Assembly: GCA_020354555.1 (NCBI GenBank)
Contig: CP070648.1
Location: 4,266,478 to 4,311,693 of the forward strand
Direction of reading: 5' to 3'
Origin: Armatimonadota bacterium
Lineage (GTDB): Bacteria > Armatimonadota > Hebobacteria > GCA-020354555 > CP070648
DNA: 45,216 nt
Position numbers and translations under genes: made by a program
Notes under the pieces: generated by a model
What the model was told of the DNA's origin: nothing
What the model saw: the letters and a program-made list of their open reading frames with translations, nothing else
Database searches by the model: none
Shown here: one piece after another, positions 7,457 to 16,904 of the stretch
Layout of the letters: every line of letters starts with the position of its first letter
Numbering within the stretch: the stretch's first letter is position 1

Positions 7457-8995
7457 TCAGCGCTGCCCGCGCCGCTCCCATGCGACCACCGCGCGTACAC
7501 CATCACGGCCTGGCGCGTCGAGCGGTGCCAGACGGTGGAAGTCCGCGGCCTGCTGGAAAGCGTACGCCGCGCGCAGCACCGTCGCTTCATCGAGCGGCTT
7601 GCCGATGATCTGCAGGCCGATGGGCAGGCCGTCCGCATAACCCGCAGGTATCGAAATTGCGGGCAAGCCAGCCATGTTGGCGGCGATCGTGCACACGTCG
7701 GAGATATACATCTGCACCGGGTCGTCGGTTTTCTCGCCGAGGCGGAACGGCAGGCTCGGCGTCACCGGCGCCACGAGCAGATCGTGATTCTCGAACGCCT
7801 TCTCGAAGTCGCGGCGAATCAGCGTGCGCACCTGGGACGCCTTGAGGTAATACGCGTCATAGTAGCCCGCGCTCAGCGCATAGGTGCCCAGCATGATGCG
7901 GCGCTTGACCTCGGGCCCGAACCCCTCCTCGCGCGTTTCCTCATATAACTCGATGACATCTGCGGCGCCTCGCGGCGTGCGGTGACCGTATGCCACGCCG
8001 TCGTATCGCGCCAGGTTGGAACTCGCCTCCGCGGGCGCGATGATGTAGTACACCGGTATGACGTACTGGAGATGCGGGGTCGAGACCTCGTCGCACGCCG
8101 CCCCGAGGCCCTCGAATACGCGCGCCGCCGCGCGCACGGCGTCCTCCACCTCGCCAGACACGCGGCTGCCGCGATACTCGAAGAACTCCGTGGGCACGCC
8201 GACGCGCAGGTCCTTCACGCTGTCTTCGAGAACCGCAGCGTAGTCCGGCACAGCAGCCGCAATGGAGGTCGAATCCAACGGATCGTGGCCGGCCAGCACC
8301 TGGAGCAGCAGCGCGCAGTCCCGCACATCGCGCGCCATCGGCCCGATCTGATCGAGGCTGGAGGCGAACGCCACGAGGCCGTACCGCGACACCCGACCGT
8401 ACGTCGGCTTGAGCCCGGTCACGCCGCAGAACGCCGCCGGCTGGCGGATCGAGCCGCCGGTGTCGGTGCCGATTGCCAGCGGCGCCTCGAGCGCCGCAAG
8501 CGCTGCCGCCGAGCCGCCGCTGGAGCCGCCGGGAACGCGCGCCAGATCCCACGGGTTGTGCGTCGGCCCGAATGCGCTGTTCTCGGTTGACGAGCCCATC
8601 GCGAACTCGTCCATATTGGTCTTGCCCAGAAAGACGAGGCCGGCCTGCTTGAGGCGCTGGATCACCGTCGCGTCGTACGGCGGCACGTAGTTCTCGAGGA
8701 TGCGCGAGCAGCAGGTGGTCGGCACGCCGCGCGTGCACAGTATGTCTTTGAGGGCGATCGGCACGCCGGCCAGCGGCCCCAGGTTCTCCCCGGCGGCCAT
8801 GCGGCGGTCGATCTCCGCGGCCTGGCTCAGCGCGAGGTCGTCCGTGACCCGCACGAACGCGTGCACATCGCCTTCGACCGTTCGCATGCGCTCGAGGCAC
8901 GCGCGGGTGAGTTCAACCGATGATAACTCGCGGGCGGCGATCAAGCGCCCGGCTTCGGCGGCGGTCAGCAGCAGTTCGTCCGGCACGCGCGTCAC
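7457..8995 (-). CDS. gatA: Asp-tRNA(Asn)/Glu-tRNA(Gln) amidotransferase subunit A
   Basis: A 512-residue amidase-signature protein. As the glutaminase subunit of GatCAB it releases ammonia from glutamine for amidation of mischarged Glu-tRNA(Gln) or Asp-tRNA(Asn). The Ser-cisSer-Lys triad is visible: Lys83 in PIALKDIL, Ser158 in [12 protein letters not shown] and nucleophile Ser182 in [16 protein letters not shown]. The following [20 protein letters not shown] is typical of GatA rather than of generic amidases. It starts at a GTG (8995) that overlaps the gatC TGA stop as GTGA, implying translational coupling. gatB is not in the window. The downstream gap to the convergent CPBP gene (7294-7456) shows no clear terminator. 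Confidence 0.95.
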   Translation of the reverse strand: MTRVPDELLLTAAEAGRLIAARELSSVELTRACLERMRTVEGDVHAFVRVTDDLALSQAAEIDRRMAAGENLGPLAGVPIALKDILCTRGVPTTCCSRILENYVPPYDATVIQRLKQAGLVFLGKTNMDEFAMGSSTENSAFGPTHNPWDLARVPGGSSGGSAAALAALEAPLAIGTDTGGSIRQPAAFCGVTGLKPTYGRVSRYGLVAFASSLDQIGPMARDVRDCALLLQVLAGHDPLDSTSIAAAVPDYAAVLEDSVKDLRVGVPTEFFEYRGSRVSGEVEDAVRAAARVFEGLGAACDEVSTPHLQYVIPVYYIIAPAEASSNLARYDGVAYGHRTPRGAADVIELYEETREEGFGPEVKRRIMLGTYALSAGYYDAYYLKASQVRTLIRRDFEKAFENHDLLVAPVTPSLPFRLGEKTDDPVQMYISDVCTIAANMAGLPAISIPAGYADGLPIGLQIIGKPLDEATVLRAAYAFQQAADFHRLAPLDAPGRDGVRAVVAWERRGQR

Positions 8996-9279
8996 TCCAC
9001 CACCCGCGGTACGCGGAAGCTATCGCCGGCTCGCTCGGGAGCGTTTTCCAGGACATCGTCAACCGGCAGCGATGGTCTCGCTTCGTCTGCGCGCAGCACG
9101 TTCGACATCGGTATCACGTGCGATGTCGGCTCCACATCCGTCGTGTCCAGTTCGCCGAGCTGCTCGTAGAAACGCATGATGTCATTGAGCTGGGTCGTCA
9201 TGCGCTCGCGCTCTTCATCGGTCAGCTTGAGGCGCGAGAGCAGTGCAATATGCTCGACTTCCTGTTGGCTGAGACGCAA
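8992..9279 (-). CDS. gatC: Asp-tRNA(Asn)/Glu-tRNA(Gln) amidotransferase subunit C
   Basis: A small protein of about 95 residues that stabilises the GatA-GatB interface in the tRNA-dependent amidotransferase. The family pattern is clear: [21 protein letters not shown], then [17 protein letters not shown], and a Pro-rich C-terminal half ending VENAPER-like ([20 protein letters not shown]). No ATG is available. I place the start at the TTG at 9279, which begins the conserved region and follows a GGGGGAT ribosome-binding-like stretch. A TTG at 9294 would add five residues. The stop overlaps the gatA GTG start. No strong promoter is apparent upstream. Confidence 0.9.
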   Translation of the reverse strand: MRLSQQEVEHIALLSRLKLTDEERERMTTQLNDIMRFYEQLGELDTTDVEPTSHVIPMSNVLRADEARPSLPVDDVLENAPERAGDSFRVPRVVE

Positions 9280-9354
9280 TTGGCTATCCCCCAATTCGGC
9301 TTCGTGTGTTGCCGCAGGGCCGGCAGACCGAAGATTGCAGGCTCGCGGACCCCG

Positions 9355-9434
9355 GTGAGGCTTGGCCTCACTCCACCATCCCGCAAAGCGGGATCACGGA
9401 AGAGTCTCGGCTTCTTCTGTCATGCCCGAGACTC
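9355..9434. repeat. Cluster of three perfect inverted repeats
   Basis: Three stem-loops in series: GTGAGGC-TTG-GCCTCAC (9355-9371), ATCCCGC-AAA-GCGGGAT (9378-9394), and GAGTCTCGG/CCGAGACTC arms (9402-9410 and 9426-9434) around a 15-nt loop. They lie between the divergent gatC and cooS promoter regions. On the minus strand they would be in or before the gatC leader. No T-run follows on either strand, so they are not standard terminators. Confidence 0.55.
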
Positions 9435-9654
9435 CAACGGAGCGGTGCGGCGGCCTATTCCCGGACCGCGACGACGACAGTTCTGCAGCAGGCATCCGAT
9501 GTCCTGCGCGGCACGTTCGGGCGATGTCATGCCGAGCGCAGCGTGCATCTCTTCCGGAAGGCCGGCGCCCGCCGGCGGTGCGCACGGCATCCCTTGCCGA
9601 CTCGTCGGGGCGGGTGCCCGACGAATCCGCGGTCACGGGGGCCCGTCCGCGCGG

Positions 9655-9682
9655 TTGACATCTGCGCGGGGAGTGGTAATAT
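9655..9682 (+). promoter_or_regulatory. Promoter of the Wood-Ljungdahl (cooS) cluster
   Basis: A perfect TTGACA (9655-9660) and TAATAT (9677-9682) with a 16-nt spacer, the best -35/-10 pair in this region. Transcription would begin near 9690, leaving a leader of about 310 nt to the cooS ATG. Confidence 0.6.
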
Positions 9683-9864
9683 AAGGTTGGACCGCTTGGG
9701 TTCATCCGGGTCGGGGACTCGTGTCGCCGATCCGTTGGGATACGAAGGACATTCAACCGTCGTCCCGCGCCGTATGTCGCCCGCGATGCTTGCTGCGCGG
9801 GCGGGCCCGATGAGCCCCACGGCTTCAGCGTCGCACGAGAATCTTTTTGCGCTGTCAGCAGGAC

Positions 9865-9882
9865 TTGTGCGAGGCTTCACAA
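9865..9882. promoter_or_regulatory. Rex/CRP-like palindrome in the cooS leader
   Basis: TTGTGCGAGGCTTCACAA matches the Rex operator pattern TTGTGAA-N4-TTCACAA at 12 of 14 positions. It also matches the CRP/FNR-type TGTGA-N6-TCACA at 9 of 10. It lies about 120 nt upstream of the cooS start and downstream of the predicted promoter, where it could act as a roadblock. Alternatively it could serve a second promoter I cannot define. Confidence 0.4.
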
Positions 9883-10001
9883 AATAGATTTCTGTGATAC
9901 ACGGGCCGGGCCCGGGGCGGCGCGGCTGGCACTCATGCCGGCCCTGCGTCGGCCGCGGGGTTCGCGTCCCGCAGTATGCGCCGAACAGAAGGAGTCAACG
10001 A

Positions 10002-11951
10002 ATGGCTGACAAGCAGCCGCGGAGCATTGATCCGGCGACCGAATGCACGCTGGAACTCGCTGCGCAGCGCGAGATACGCACCGTGTGGGATCGCTACGAC
10101 GCCATGCAGCCCCAGTGCGGCTTCGGCAAGCTCGGAATCTGCTGCCGCGTGTGCAATATGGGGCCGTGTCGGATTGATCCCTTCGGCGACGGGGCAACCG
10201 TGGGCGTGTGCGGCGCCACGGCGGATACGATTGCCGCGCGCAACCTGGCGCGCATGATCGCCTCCGGCGCCGCCGCGCACTCCGATCACGGTCGGGACGT
10301 CGCGCACACCATGCTCCTCATGGCGAAGGGGGAGGCGAAGGACTACCAGGTCAAGCACGAGCGCAAGCTGCGCGACGTCGCCGGCTACTTCGGCATCGAG
10401 GGCGCCGACGGCAAGGACGTGCAGAAGCTTGCGCTCGAGGTCGCCGAGGCAGCCTACGCGCAGTTCGGCCAGCAAGAGGGCGAGTTGACGCTGCTCCAGC
10501 GTGCGCCGAAGAGGCGCCAGGACCTGTGGCGCAAGCTCGGCCTGTGGCCCCGCGGCATTGACCGCGAGGTCGTCGAGATCATGCACCGCACCCACATGGG
10601 CGTCGACACGGATTACCGCAACATCATCATGCACGGTATCCGCGCCGCGCTCGCCGACGGCTGGGGCGGCTCGATGATCGGCACCGACCTCCAGGACATC
10701 ATGCTCGGCTGTCCCACGCCGATCCGCGCCAAGGTCAACCTGGGCGTGCTCGGCGAGGACAAGGTTAACATCGTCGTCCACGGCCACGAGCCGATTCTGT
10801 CCGACATGATCGTCGAGGCGAGCCGCGACCCCGAGCTGCTCAAGCTCGCCGAGGAGAAAGGCGCGACAGGCATTCAGCTCGCGGGCATCTGCTGCACCGC
10901 GAACGAAGTCCTCATGCGCCAGGGCGTCCCCTCCGCCGGCAACTTCCTGCAGCAGGAGGTCGCCATCGCCACCGGCGCCGTCGAGGCCATGATCGTTGAC
11001 GTGCAGTGCCTCATGCCCTCGCTCGACGAAGTGTCGAATTGCTTCCACACCAAGCTCATCACCACGTCGCCCAAGGCGAAGATGCCCGGCGTCGAGCACA
11101 TCGAGTTCGACGAACGGCGCGCCCTCGACATCGCCAAGCAGATCGTTCGCACCGCCATCGAGAACTTCCCCAACCGCAAGCCGGAGTTGGTGAGTATCCC
11201 GCAGGACTCGATGGATCTGGTCGCGGGCTTCACCGCAGAGTACGTGTTCGAGATGCTCGGCGGCAGATTCCGCTCCTCGTACCGGCCGCTCAATGACGCC
11301 ATCATCACCGGCCGCATTCGGGGCGTCGCCGGCGTCGTCGGATGCTGCAACCCCAACGTGCTCCACGAGAGCTGCCACATCGGCATGGTCAAGGAACTGA
11401 TCAAGCACGACGTGCTGGTGGTGCAGACCGGCTGCTCGGCGGTGACGTGCGCCAAGCACGGGCTGCTCCAGCCCGAGGCGGCCGTCGAGTACGCCGGCAA
11501 GGGGCTCCAGGAAGTGTGCGAGGCGGTCGGCATGCCGCCCGTGCTCCACGTCGGCTCCTGCGTGGACAACAGCCGCATCCTCATCGCGTGCTGCGAGATG
11601 GTGAAGGAGGGCGGCCTCGGCGAGGACATCAGCGACCTGCCGGTCGCCGGCGCCGCGCCTGAGTGGATGAGCGAGAAGGCGGTCGCGATCGGCATGTACG
11701 TCGTCGGCTCCGGCATCTTCACCGTATTCGGCACGCCGCTGCCGGTGCTCGGGTCGCAGGCGGTCACGGACTTCCTGTGCGGCGACGAGCTGGAGGACAT
11801 GGTCGGGGCGCGGTGGGCGTTCGAGGTGGATCCGATCAAGGCGGCGCACTTGATGATGGATCATATCGAGAAGAAGCGCGCCGCCCTCAAGCTGCGCCCG
11901 ATGATGTATCCCTCGGAGCGCGATGAGAAAAAGGAGGCGGCGGCGGCCTAG
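10002..11951 (+). CDS. cooS: Carbon monoxide dehydrogenase catalytic subunit (Ni-Fe-S)
   Basis: A 649-residue anaerobic Ni-CODH that interconverts CO + H2O with CO2 + 2H+ + 2e-. All cluster ligands are present: D-cluster Cys39 and Cys47, and B-cluster Cys48, Cys51, Cys56 and Cys70. The C-cluster set is His262 in VVHGHEP, GICC at 295-298, Cys336 in VDVQCLMP, GVVGCC at 444-449, GCSAVTC at 477-483 and Cys520 in HVGSC. N-terminal cluster numbering coincides with that of characterised CooS enzymes. The ATG at 10002 has AGAAGGAG upstream; an in-frame extension to 9894 is not conserved. It leads the cluster and is followed by a CooF-like ferredoxin and fhs. With acsB in the same cluster it probably supplies CO to acetyl-CoA synthase (an AcsA role), though free CO oxidation is also possible. 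Confidence 0.97.
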   Translation: MADKQPRSIDPATECTLELAAQREIRTVWDRYDAMQPQCGFGKLGICCRVCNMGPCRIDPFGDGATVGVCGATADTIAARNLARMIASGAAAHSDHGRDVAHTMLLMAKGEAKDYQVKHERKLRDVAGYFGIEGADGKDVQKLALEVAEAAYAQFGQQEGELTLLQRAPKRRQDLWRKLGLWPRGIDREVVEIMHRTHMGVDTDYRNIIMHGIRAALADGWGGSMIGTDLQDIMLGCPTPIRAKVNLGVLGEDKVNIVVHGHEPILSDMIVEASRDPELLKLAEEKGATGIQLAGICCTANEVLMRQGVPSAGNFLQQEVAIATGAVEAMIVDVQCLMPSLDEVSNCFHTKLITTSPKAKMPGVEHIEFDERRALDIAKQIVRTAIENFPNRKPELVSIPQDSMDLVAGFTAEYVFEMLGGRFRSSYRPLNDAIITGRIRGVAGVVGCCNPNVLHESCHIGMVKELIKHDVLVVQTGCSAVTCAKHGLLQPEAAVEYAGKGLQEVCEAVGMPPVLHVGSCVDNSRILIACCEMVKEGGLGEDISDLPVAGAAPEWMSEKAVAIGMYVVGSGIFTVFGTPLPVLGSQAVTDFLCGDELEDMVGARWAFEVDPIKAAHLMMDHIEKKRAALKLRPMMYPSERDEKKEAAAA

Positions 11952-12033
11952 CTGGGCTTGGCGCTGCGGCGCCGCCGGTCACGGCCGCCCTTCGGCATCA
12001 CGCGGTTGTGACGCACGCCGCCGGATACGAGCG

Positions 12034-12525
12034 ATGGCGAAAGACGATAAGCGGATCTTTGCGGATAGCAGCCGATGTCTCGCGTGTCGGGCGTGCGAGA
12101 TCGCGTGCGCGCTGTGCCACTCCGAATGCGCGGAGGTGACCGAAGCCGTGCTGGAGCAGCCGCGCGCGCGCCCGCGCGTCGTCGTGCGCGAGACCAAAGG
12201 CAAGATCGCGCCGGTGCAATGCATGCAGTGCGCGCGCCCGAAGTGCGTCGAGGCGTGCGAAGCCGGTGCCCTGACCAAGGACGAGGAGTCGGGTCTCGTC
12301 GTGCTCGATGAAGGCAAGTGCACGGGCTGCTGGTCTTGCGTCGAGGCCTGCCCGTTCCACGCCATCCATGCCGACGAGGAGCGCGGCGTTGCCTGCAAGT
12401 GCGATATCTGCGGCGGCGATCCTGCGTGTGTCGCCGCCTGCCCGACGGGCGCGCTGTTCTTCGGCACGCGCGGGGAGTTCCGCGCGCGCAGCGCCGAGCG
12501 AGAGCCGGTGACAAGCGGGGACTGA
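12034..12525 (+). CDS. CooF/HycB-like polyferredoxin (four [4Fe-4S] clusters)
   Basis: A 163-residue electron-transfer protein with four cysteine groups: CLACRACEIAC, CMQCARPKCVEAC, CTGCWSCVEAC and CDICGGDPACVAAC. This is the arrangement of CooF, HycB and related 16-20 kDa iron-sulfur subunits. It lies 82 bp after cooS and before fhs. Its likely job is to carry electrons between CODH and a partner such as the hydrogenase encoded at 14393-16904. The ATG at 12034 gives MAKDDKRIFADSSRCLACRAC, a standard start for the family. An in-frame extension to 11923 is Arg-rich and overlaps the cooS end. Confidence 0.9.
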   Translation: MAKDDKRIFADSSRCLACRACEIACALCHSECAEVTEAVLEQPRARPRVVVRETKGKIAPVQCMQCARPKCVEACEAGALTKDEESGLVVLDEGKCTGCWSCVEACPFHAIHADEERGVACKCDICGGDPACVAACPTGALFFGTRGEFRARSAEREPVTSGD

Positions 12526-12629
12526 ACGCCCGCGTCCGGGCGACGGCGGGATGCCGCGCCCGTGGTCGGGCGGCTGATATCTTGGCGCGCTGGGGCTGAT
12601 CCCGGCGCCGCCACAGGAGGGTGCTTCCA

Positions 12630-14324
12630 GTGCTCAGCGATCTCGAAATTGCGCAGCAGGCCAAGCTCAAACCGATCCTCGAAATCGCCGAAGCTCTCGG
12701 CATCAAGAAGGACGAACTCGAACCCTACGGCTGGTACAAGGCCAAGGTCCACCTCGATGTCCTCGACCGCCTCAAGGGCCAGCCGAACGGCAAGTACATT
12801 GACGTCACCGCCATTACGCCCACCCCGCTCGGTGAGGGCAAGACGGTCACGACGATCGGCTTGTCCCAGGCGCTCGGCCACATCGGCAAGCGTGTGTTCA
12901 CCTGCATCCGCCAACCCTCGCTCGGGCCCGTGTTCGGCATCAAGGGCGGGGCCGCAGGGGGAGGCCACTCACAGGTCATCCCGATGGAGGACTTCAACCT
13001 CCACCTCACCGGCGACATCCACGCCGTCAGCATCGCCAACAACCTCCTCGCCGCGATGATTGACGCCCACCTGAAGCACGGCAACCAGCTCAACATAGAT
13101 CCGGCCAACATCTCCTGGCGCCGCGTCATTGACCTCAACGACAAATGGGCTGTGTACAACATCGTCTCGGGCCTCGGCGGCGAGGGCCGCGTCCCGCGCG
13201 AGACCGGCTTCGACATCACCGTCGCCTCCGAGATCATGGCCATCCTCGCCCTGGCCTCCGACCTCAAGGACCTGCGCCAGCGCCTGAGCCGCATCATCGT
13301 CGGGCAGACTCGCGACGGCAAGCCCGTGACCGCCGAGGAACTCAAGGCGGCGGGCGCGATGTGCGTCCTGCTCAAGGATGCCGTCATGCCCAACCTGATG
13401 CAGACGCTCGAGCACACCCCGGTCTTCGTCCATGCCGGCCCGTTCGCCAATATCGCCCAGGGCAACTCCTCCATCATCGCCGACCAGATCGGCATCAAGC
13501 TCGCCGACTACCTCGTGACCGAGTCCGGTTTCGGCGCCGACTGCGGCATGGAGAAGTTCTTCAACATCAAGTGCCGCGCCAGCGGCCTCGTCCCCAACTG
13601 CGTCGTCATCGTCGCTACCGTGCGCGCGCTCAAGATGCACGGCGGGTTGGGCAAGGTCGTGGCCGGCAAGCCGCTGCCCACCGAACTCGTCACCGAGAAC
13701 TTGCCCGCGCTCGAGAAGGGCTGCCAGAACCTGGTCAAGCACATCGAGAGCGCCCGCATGTTCGGCGTGCCTGTCGTCGTCGCGGTCAACCGTTTCACGC
13801 AGGATACCGAGGCCGAGATCGAGCTCATCCGCGAGCAGTCTGTCGCTGCGGGTGCCGAAGGCGCCTTCCTGTCCGAGGTATGGGCCAAGGGCGGCGAGGG
13901 CGGCGTCGAACTCGCCGAGGCGGTGGTGACCGCGTGCGAGAAGCCGAGCGACTTCAAGTTCCTCTACGACCTCGACGCACCGATCAAGCAGAAGATCGAA
14001 GCCATCGCCACCAAGATCTACGGCGCCGACGGCGTGGACTACGAGCCATTGGCCGAGCGCAAGATCGAGACCTTCACCAAGTGGGGCCTGGACAAGCTGC
14101 CGATCTGCATGGCCAAGACCCACCTGTCGCTGACCCACGATCCGGCCATCAAGGGGCGGCCGCGCGGATGGCGCGTGCCCATCCGGGACGTGAGGCCGTC
14201 GGTCGGCGCCGGCTTCCTGTACCCGCTGTTGGGCACGATGTCCACCATGCCCGGCCTGCCCTCGCGCCCGGCGGCGGTGGACGTTGACATTGACGAGGAA
14301 GGCAAGACCGTCGGGCTGTTCTGA
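12630..14324 (+). CDS. fhs: Formate--tetrahydrofolate ligase
   Basis: A 564-residue formyl-THF synthetase that makes 10-formyl-THF from formate, THF and ATP, the only ATP-consuming step of the methyl branch. The nucleotide-binding motif [15 protein letters not shown] lies at about 63-77. The stretch [28 protein letters not shown] is characteristic, as are [22 protein letters not shown] and [15 protein letters not shown]. Start choice: AGGAGG at 12615-12620 directly abuts the GTG at 12621 but is 9 nt before the GTG at 12630, which is therefore preferred. Length fits the family (about 555-565). A compact inverted repeat (GCCCG/CGGGC) lies in the preceding gap. Confidence 0.97.
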   Translation: MLSDLEIAQQAKLKPILEIAEALGIKKDELEPYGWYKAKVHLDVLDRLKGQPNGKYIDVTAITPTPLGEGKTVTTIGLSQALGHIGKRVFTCIRQPSLGPVFGIKGGAAGGGHSQVIPMEDFNLHLTGDIHAVSIANNLLAAMIDAHLKHGNQLNIDPANISWRRVIDLNDKWAVYNIVSGLGGEGRVPRETGFDITVASEIMAILALASDLKDLRQRLSRIIVGQTRDGKPVTAEELKAAGAMCVLLKDAVMPNLMQTLEHTPVFVHAGPFANIAQGNSSIIADQIGIKLADYLVTESGFGADCGMEKFFNIKCRASGLVPNCVVIVATVRALKMHGGLGKVVAGKPLPTELVTENLPALEKGCQNLVKHIESARMFGVPVVVAVNRFTQDTEAEIELIREQSVAAGAEGAFLSEVWAKGGEGGVELAEAVVTACEKPSDFKFLYDLDAPIKQKIEAIATKIYGADGVDYEPLAERKIETFTKWGLDKLPICMAKTHLSLTHDPAIKGRPRGWRVPIRDVRPSVGAGFLYPLLGTMSTMPGLPSRPAAVDVDIDEEGKTVGLF

Positions 14325-14392
14325 GAGTTGACGCGGTCCTGTGATGCGGCGCCGCGCATGCGGCTGCCGGAACGCTTGAGGAGGTTGATCTC

Positions 14393-15343
14393 ATGCCCAG
14401 GAGGGCAAGGACGAGAAGGCCAAGAAAGAAGGAGTACCCCGCGATCTGGCTCCAGTGCGCGGGATGCTCCGGCTGCTCTGTCGCGCTGCTCAACGCCGAA
14501 AGCCCCACGGCGAAGAACTTCGTCGTGGATCAGCTCGTGCCGGGCGCGCACGTGAGCCTGCGCTTCCACCCGACCATCATGGCGGCGTCTGGCGAAATGG
14601 CGCTGACCATGACCGAAGCGCCCGCCGTGCCGGAATCCGGGTACCTGCTCGTGGTCGAGGGCGCCGTGCCCACCGCCCACGAGCGCTACGGCGGAGTCGG
14701 GGAGAAGGCGGGTCGCCACCTCGACATGTTGAGCAAGGTGCGCGAGCTTGCGCAGAACGCGATGGCCGTCATCTCGGTCGGCACGTGCAGCTCCTTCGGC
14801 GGCATTCCGGCGGGTCACCCGAACCCGACCGCGTGCAAGCCCGTGACCGAAGTCCTGGAAGAAGTCGGCATCTCGACGCCGGTCATCAACATCCCCGGCT
14901 GCCCGCCGCACCCGGACTGGTTTGTGGGCGCCGTCGCGTCGCTGCTGCTGTTCGGCATGCCTCAACCCGCGGATCTCGATGTCTTGCGCCGGCCGAAGCG
15001 CTTCTTCGGCAAGCTGATCCACGAGAACTGCCCGCGCCGCGCGGACTTCGAGGCCGGGAAATTCGCGCGCGCCATCGGCGAGCCCGGGTGCCTCTACGAG
15101 CTTGGCTGCCGCGGCCCGATCACCAGCGCCGACTGCCCGGAGCGGATGTTCAACTCGGCCATCAACTGGTGCATCAAGGCCGGCTCGCCGTGCATGGGGT
15201 GCGTCGAGCCGGAGTTCCCGGACGTGGTAAGCCCGCTCTACCGCAAGACGCCCGAGCAAGAGCTGCCCCACATCAGCGTCGGCGCGGACGGATCCCTCGT
15301 CGCGTGCAAGCGACCGACGGGTGGGCCCGAGGAGCAGGAGTAG
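14393..15343 (+). CDS. [NiFe] hydrogenase small subunit, cytosolic (no Tat signal)
   Basis: A 316-residue hydrogenase electron-transfer subunit with three predicted Fe-S clusters. The proximal cluster is from CAGCSGC (Cys22, Cys25), VGTCSSFGG and PGCPPHP. The distal cluster is from LIHENCPR and GCLYELGC, and the medial from CPERMFNSAINWC plus SPCMGC. The N-terminus is basic (MPRRARTRRPRKKE) but has no hydrophobic region after the arginines and no S/T-RRxFLK motif, so export by Tat is unlikely. GAGGAGG lies 10 nt upstream of the ATG. It is followed after 4 bp by the large subunit. By sequence style it belongs with group 1/2 enzymes rather than with F420- or NAD-linked group 3. Its position between fhs and metV suggests it feeds electrons to the pathway. 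Confidence 0.92.
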   Translation: MPRRARTRRPRKKEYPAIWLQCAGCSGCSVALLNAESPTAKNFVVDQLVPGAHVSLRFHPTIMAASGEMALTMTEAPAVPESGYLLVVEGAVPTAHERYGGVGEKAGRHLDMLSKVRELAQNAMAVISVGTCSSFGGIPAGHPNPTACKPVTEVLEEVGISTPVINIPGCPPHPDWFVGAVASLLLFGMPQPADLDVLRRPKRFFGKLIHENCPRRADFEAGKFARAIGEPGCLYELGCRGPITSADCPERMFNSAINWCIKAGSPCMGCVEPEFPDVVSPLYRKTPEQELPHISVGADGSLVACKRPTGGPEEQE

Positions 15344-15347
15344 CGCA

Positions 15348-16904
15348 ATGGCAACCATCAACATAGACCCGGTCACTCGCATCGAAGGTCACCTCAAGGT
15401 CGAGGTCGTTACCGACGGGGGCGAGGTCAAGGAGGCCCGCTGTTCGGGTACCCTCTACCGCGGCTTCGAGCAGATCATGGTCGGCCGCGATCCTCTCGAC
15501 GCGCCCATCATCACGCAGCGCGTGTGCGGCGTGTGTCCCGCAGTGCACGCGACGGCGTCGGCCCAGGCGGTTGACGCGGCGCTCGGCATTGCCGGCAATG
15601 TGCCCGACAATGGGCGCATCATGCGCAACCTCATCCTCGGCGCCAACTACCTGCAGTCACACATCCTGCACTTCTACCATCTCGCCGCGCTCGACTACGT
15701 GGATGTGACCAAGGTCGCCCGGTATCGGGGCTCGGACCCGACGCTGCGGTCGGTCAAAGACTTCATCCGCCGCGGCGAACTCGCCCCGTTCGTGCCGCGC
15801 TACGAGGGAGACTACCGCCTCGCCGACAAGGTGGATCGCGAGGCGGTAGCTCATTACGTGCAGGCGCTGGACATGCGCCGCCGGGCGCACGAAATGCTCG
15901 CCGTCTTCGGCGGCAAGATGCCCCACCAGTGCGGCATCGTCGCCGGCGGCGTCACCTCCGGCCCCAACGCGGATCAGATCGCGGACTTCCTGTGGCGGCT
16001 CAACCAGATCCGCGGCTTCATAGACTCGGTGTACCTGCCGGATGTCATCGCCGTCGCCAAGGCGTACGCGGACTACGCCGAGATCGGGAACGGCGTCGGC
16101 CGTTGGCTCGCCTACGGCGTCTTCGACATGGGCACGACCGATGCCGGTGTCGCCGAGCGCGAGCGCTTCATGCCGCAGGGCGTGACCGACTCGTCGCTCC
16201 AGGTGGCCGATGTTGACGACCAGGCGGTCAGCGAAGAAGTGACCCGTTCGTGGTATCGTGACGGCGGCGCCGCGCACCCGTCCGCGGGCGAGACCGTGCC
16301 CGAGCCGGACAAGGCGGCGGGCTACAGCTGGCTCAAGGCGCCGCGCTACAACGGCAAGCCGTACGAGGTCGGCCCTGCCGCGCGCATGATCGTGGGCTAC
16401 ATCCGCGGCGTCGAGCCGATCAAATCCGCGGTCGAAGGCTTGCTGGCGAAGCTCGGCCTCAACGCGGGGGCGCTCAACTCGGTGTTGGGACGGCACGCCG
16501 CGCGCGCGCTCGAGGCCAAGCTCGTGGCCGACGAGATGGCGGAATGGGTGACACAGCTCAAGCCTGGCGAGCCCTTCTGCGCGGCACAGGATATTCCCGA
16601 GGCGGGCCAGGGCGCGGGCATGGCGGACGGCCCGCGCGGCGCCCTCGGGCATTGGGTCAGTCTGGACAACAGCCGGGTCAATCGCTATCAACTCGTCGTG
16701 CCGACGACGTGGAACGCCTCCCCGGCGGACGGCACCGGGCAGCCGGGGCCAATCGAGCAGGCGCTGTTGGGGACGAAGATTCGCGACGAGGCGAACCCGT
16801 TTGAGGTGGTCCGCATCGTACGCAGCTTCGATCCGTGCCTCGCCTGCGCGGTGCACCTGATCACGCCGGCCGGGGACGAATTGTCGAGATTACGTGTGCT
16901 GTGA
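15348..16904 (+). CDS. [NiFe] hydrogenase large subunit (group 1/2-like)
   Basis: A 518-residue catalytic subunit that splits or forms H2. NiFe ligands are Cys60 and Cys63 in RVCGVCPAVHA, and Cys497 and Cys500 in SFDPCLACAVH. A 15-residue tail after His503 is the expected cleavable C-terminal peptide, so the protein needs the endopeptidase encoded next. The ATG at 15348 gives MATINIDPVTRIEGHLKVEV, the family N-terminus. The DPCLACAVH ending resembles group 1 and 2 enzymes. No cytochrome b subunit or Tat-bearing partner is present, so a soluble cytoplasmic enzyme is inferred. Its electron partner could be the CooF-like protein or MetV/MetF. Confidence 0.95.
   Translation: MATINIDPVTRIEGHLKVEVVTDGGEVKEARCSGTLYRGFEQIMVGRDPLDAPIITQRVCGVCPAVHATASAQAVDAALGIAGNVPDNGRIMRNLILGANYLQSHILHFYHLAALDYVDVTKVARYRGSDPTLRSVKDFIRRGELAPFVPRYEGDYRLADKVDREAVAHYVQALDMRRRAHEMLAVFGGKMPHQCGIVAGGVTSGPNADQIADFLWRLNQIRGFIDSVYLPDVIAVAKAYADYAEIGNGVGRWLAYGVFDMGTTDAGVAERERFMPQGVTDSSLQVADVDDQAVSEEVTRSWYRDGGAAHPSAGETVPEPDKAAGYSWLKAPRYNGKPYEVGPAARMIVGYIRGVEPIKSAVEGLLAKLGLNAGALNSVLGRHAARALEAKLVADEMAEWVTQLKPGEPFCAAQDIPEAGQGAGMADGPRGALGHWVSLDNSRVNRYQLVVPTTWNASPADGTGQPGPIEQALLGTKIRDEANPFEVVRIVRSFDPCLACAVHLITPAGDELSRLRVL

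Larger units (their letters stand above)
9295..10001. other. Divergent intergenic region upstream of the Wood-Ljungdahl cluster
   Basis: About 700 bp without a supportable gene. The first third has three consecutive inverted repeats (9355-9434) and a degenerate intergenic-repeat-like string around 9525-9557. Then come a good sigma70-type promoter (9655-9682), a leader of about 310 nt, a Rex-like palindrome (9865-9882) and the cooS ribosome site (AGAAGGAG) near 9990. The long leader suggests post-initiation control. I recognise no known riboswitch in it, and the cobalamin-box consensus is not apparent. Confidence 0.6.

Noticed and set aside
9397-9411. 15-base string CGGAAGAGTCTCGGC also found at 26024-26038
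   Set aside because: Both copies are intergenic, but a 15-mer match is near the chance expectation for a window this size, and the flanks agree only partly.
9933-11864. Minus-strand open frame of 643 codons opposite cooS
   Set aside because: Mirror of the cooS codons (His/Asp/Val-rich); no domain and no ribosome site.
14393-14440. Possible Tat signal from the twin arginines of the hydrogenase small subunit
   Set aside because: No hydrophobic segment or signal-peptidase site follows, and the conserved CAGCSGC begins at residue 22, leaving no room for a signal peptide.
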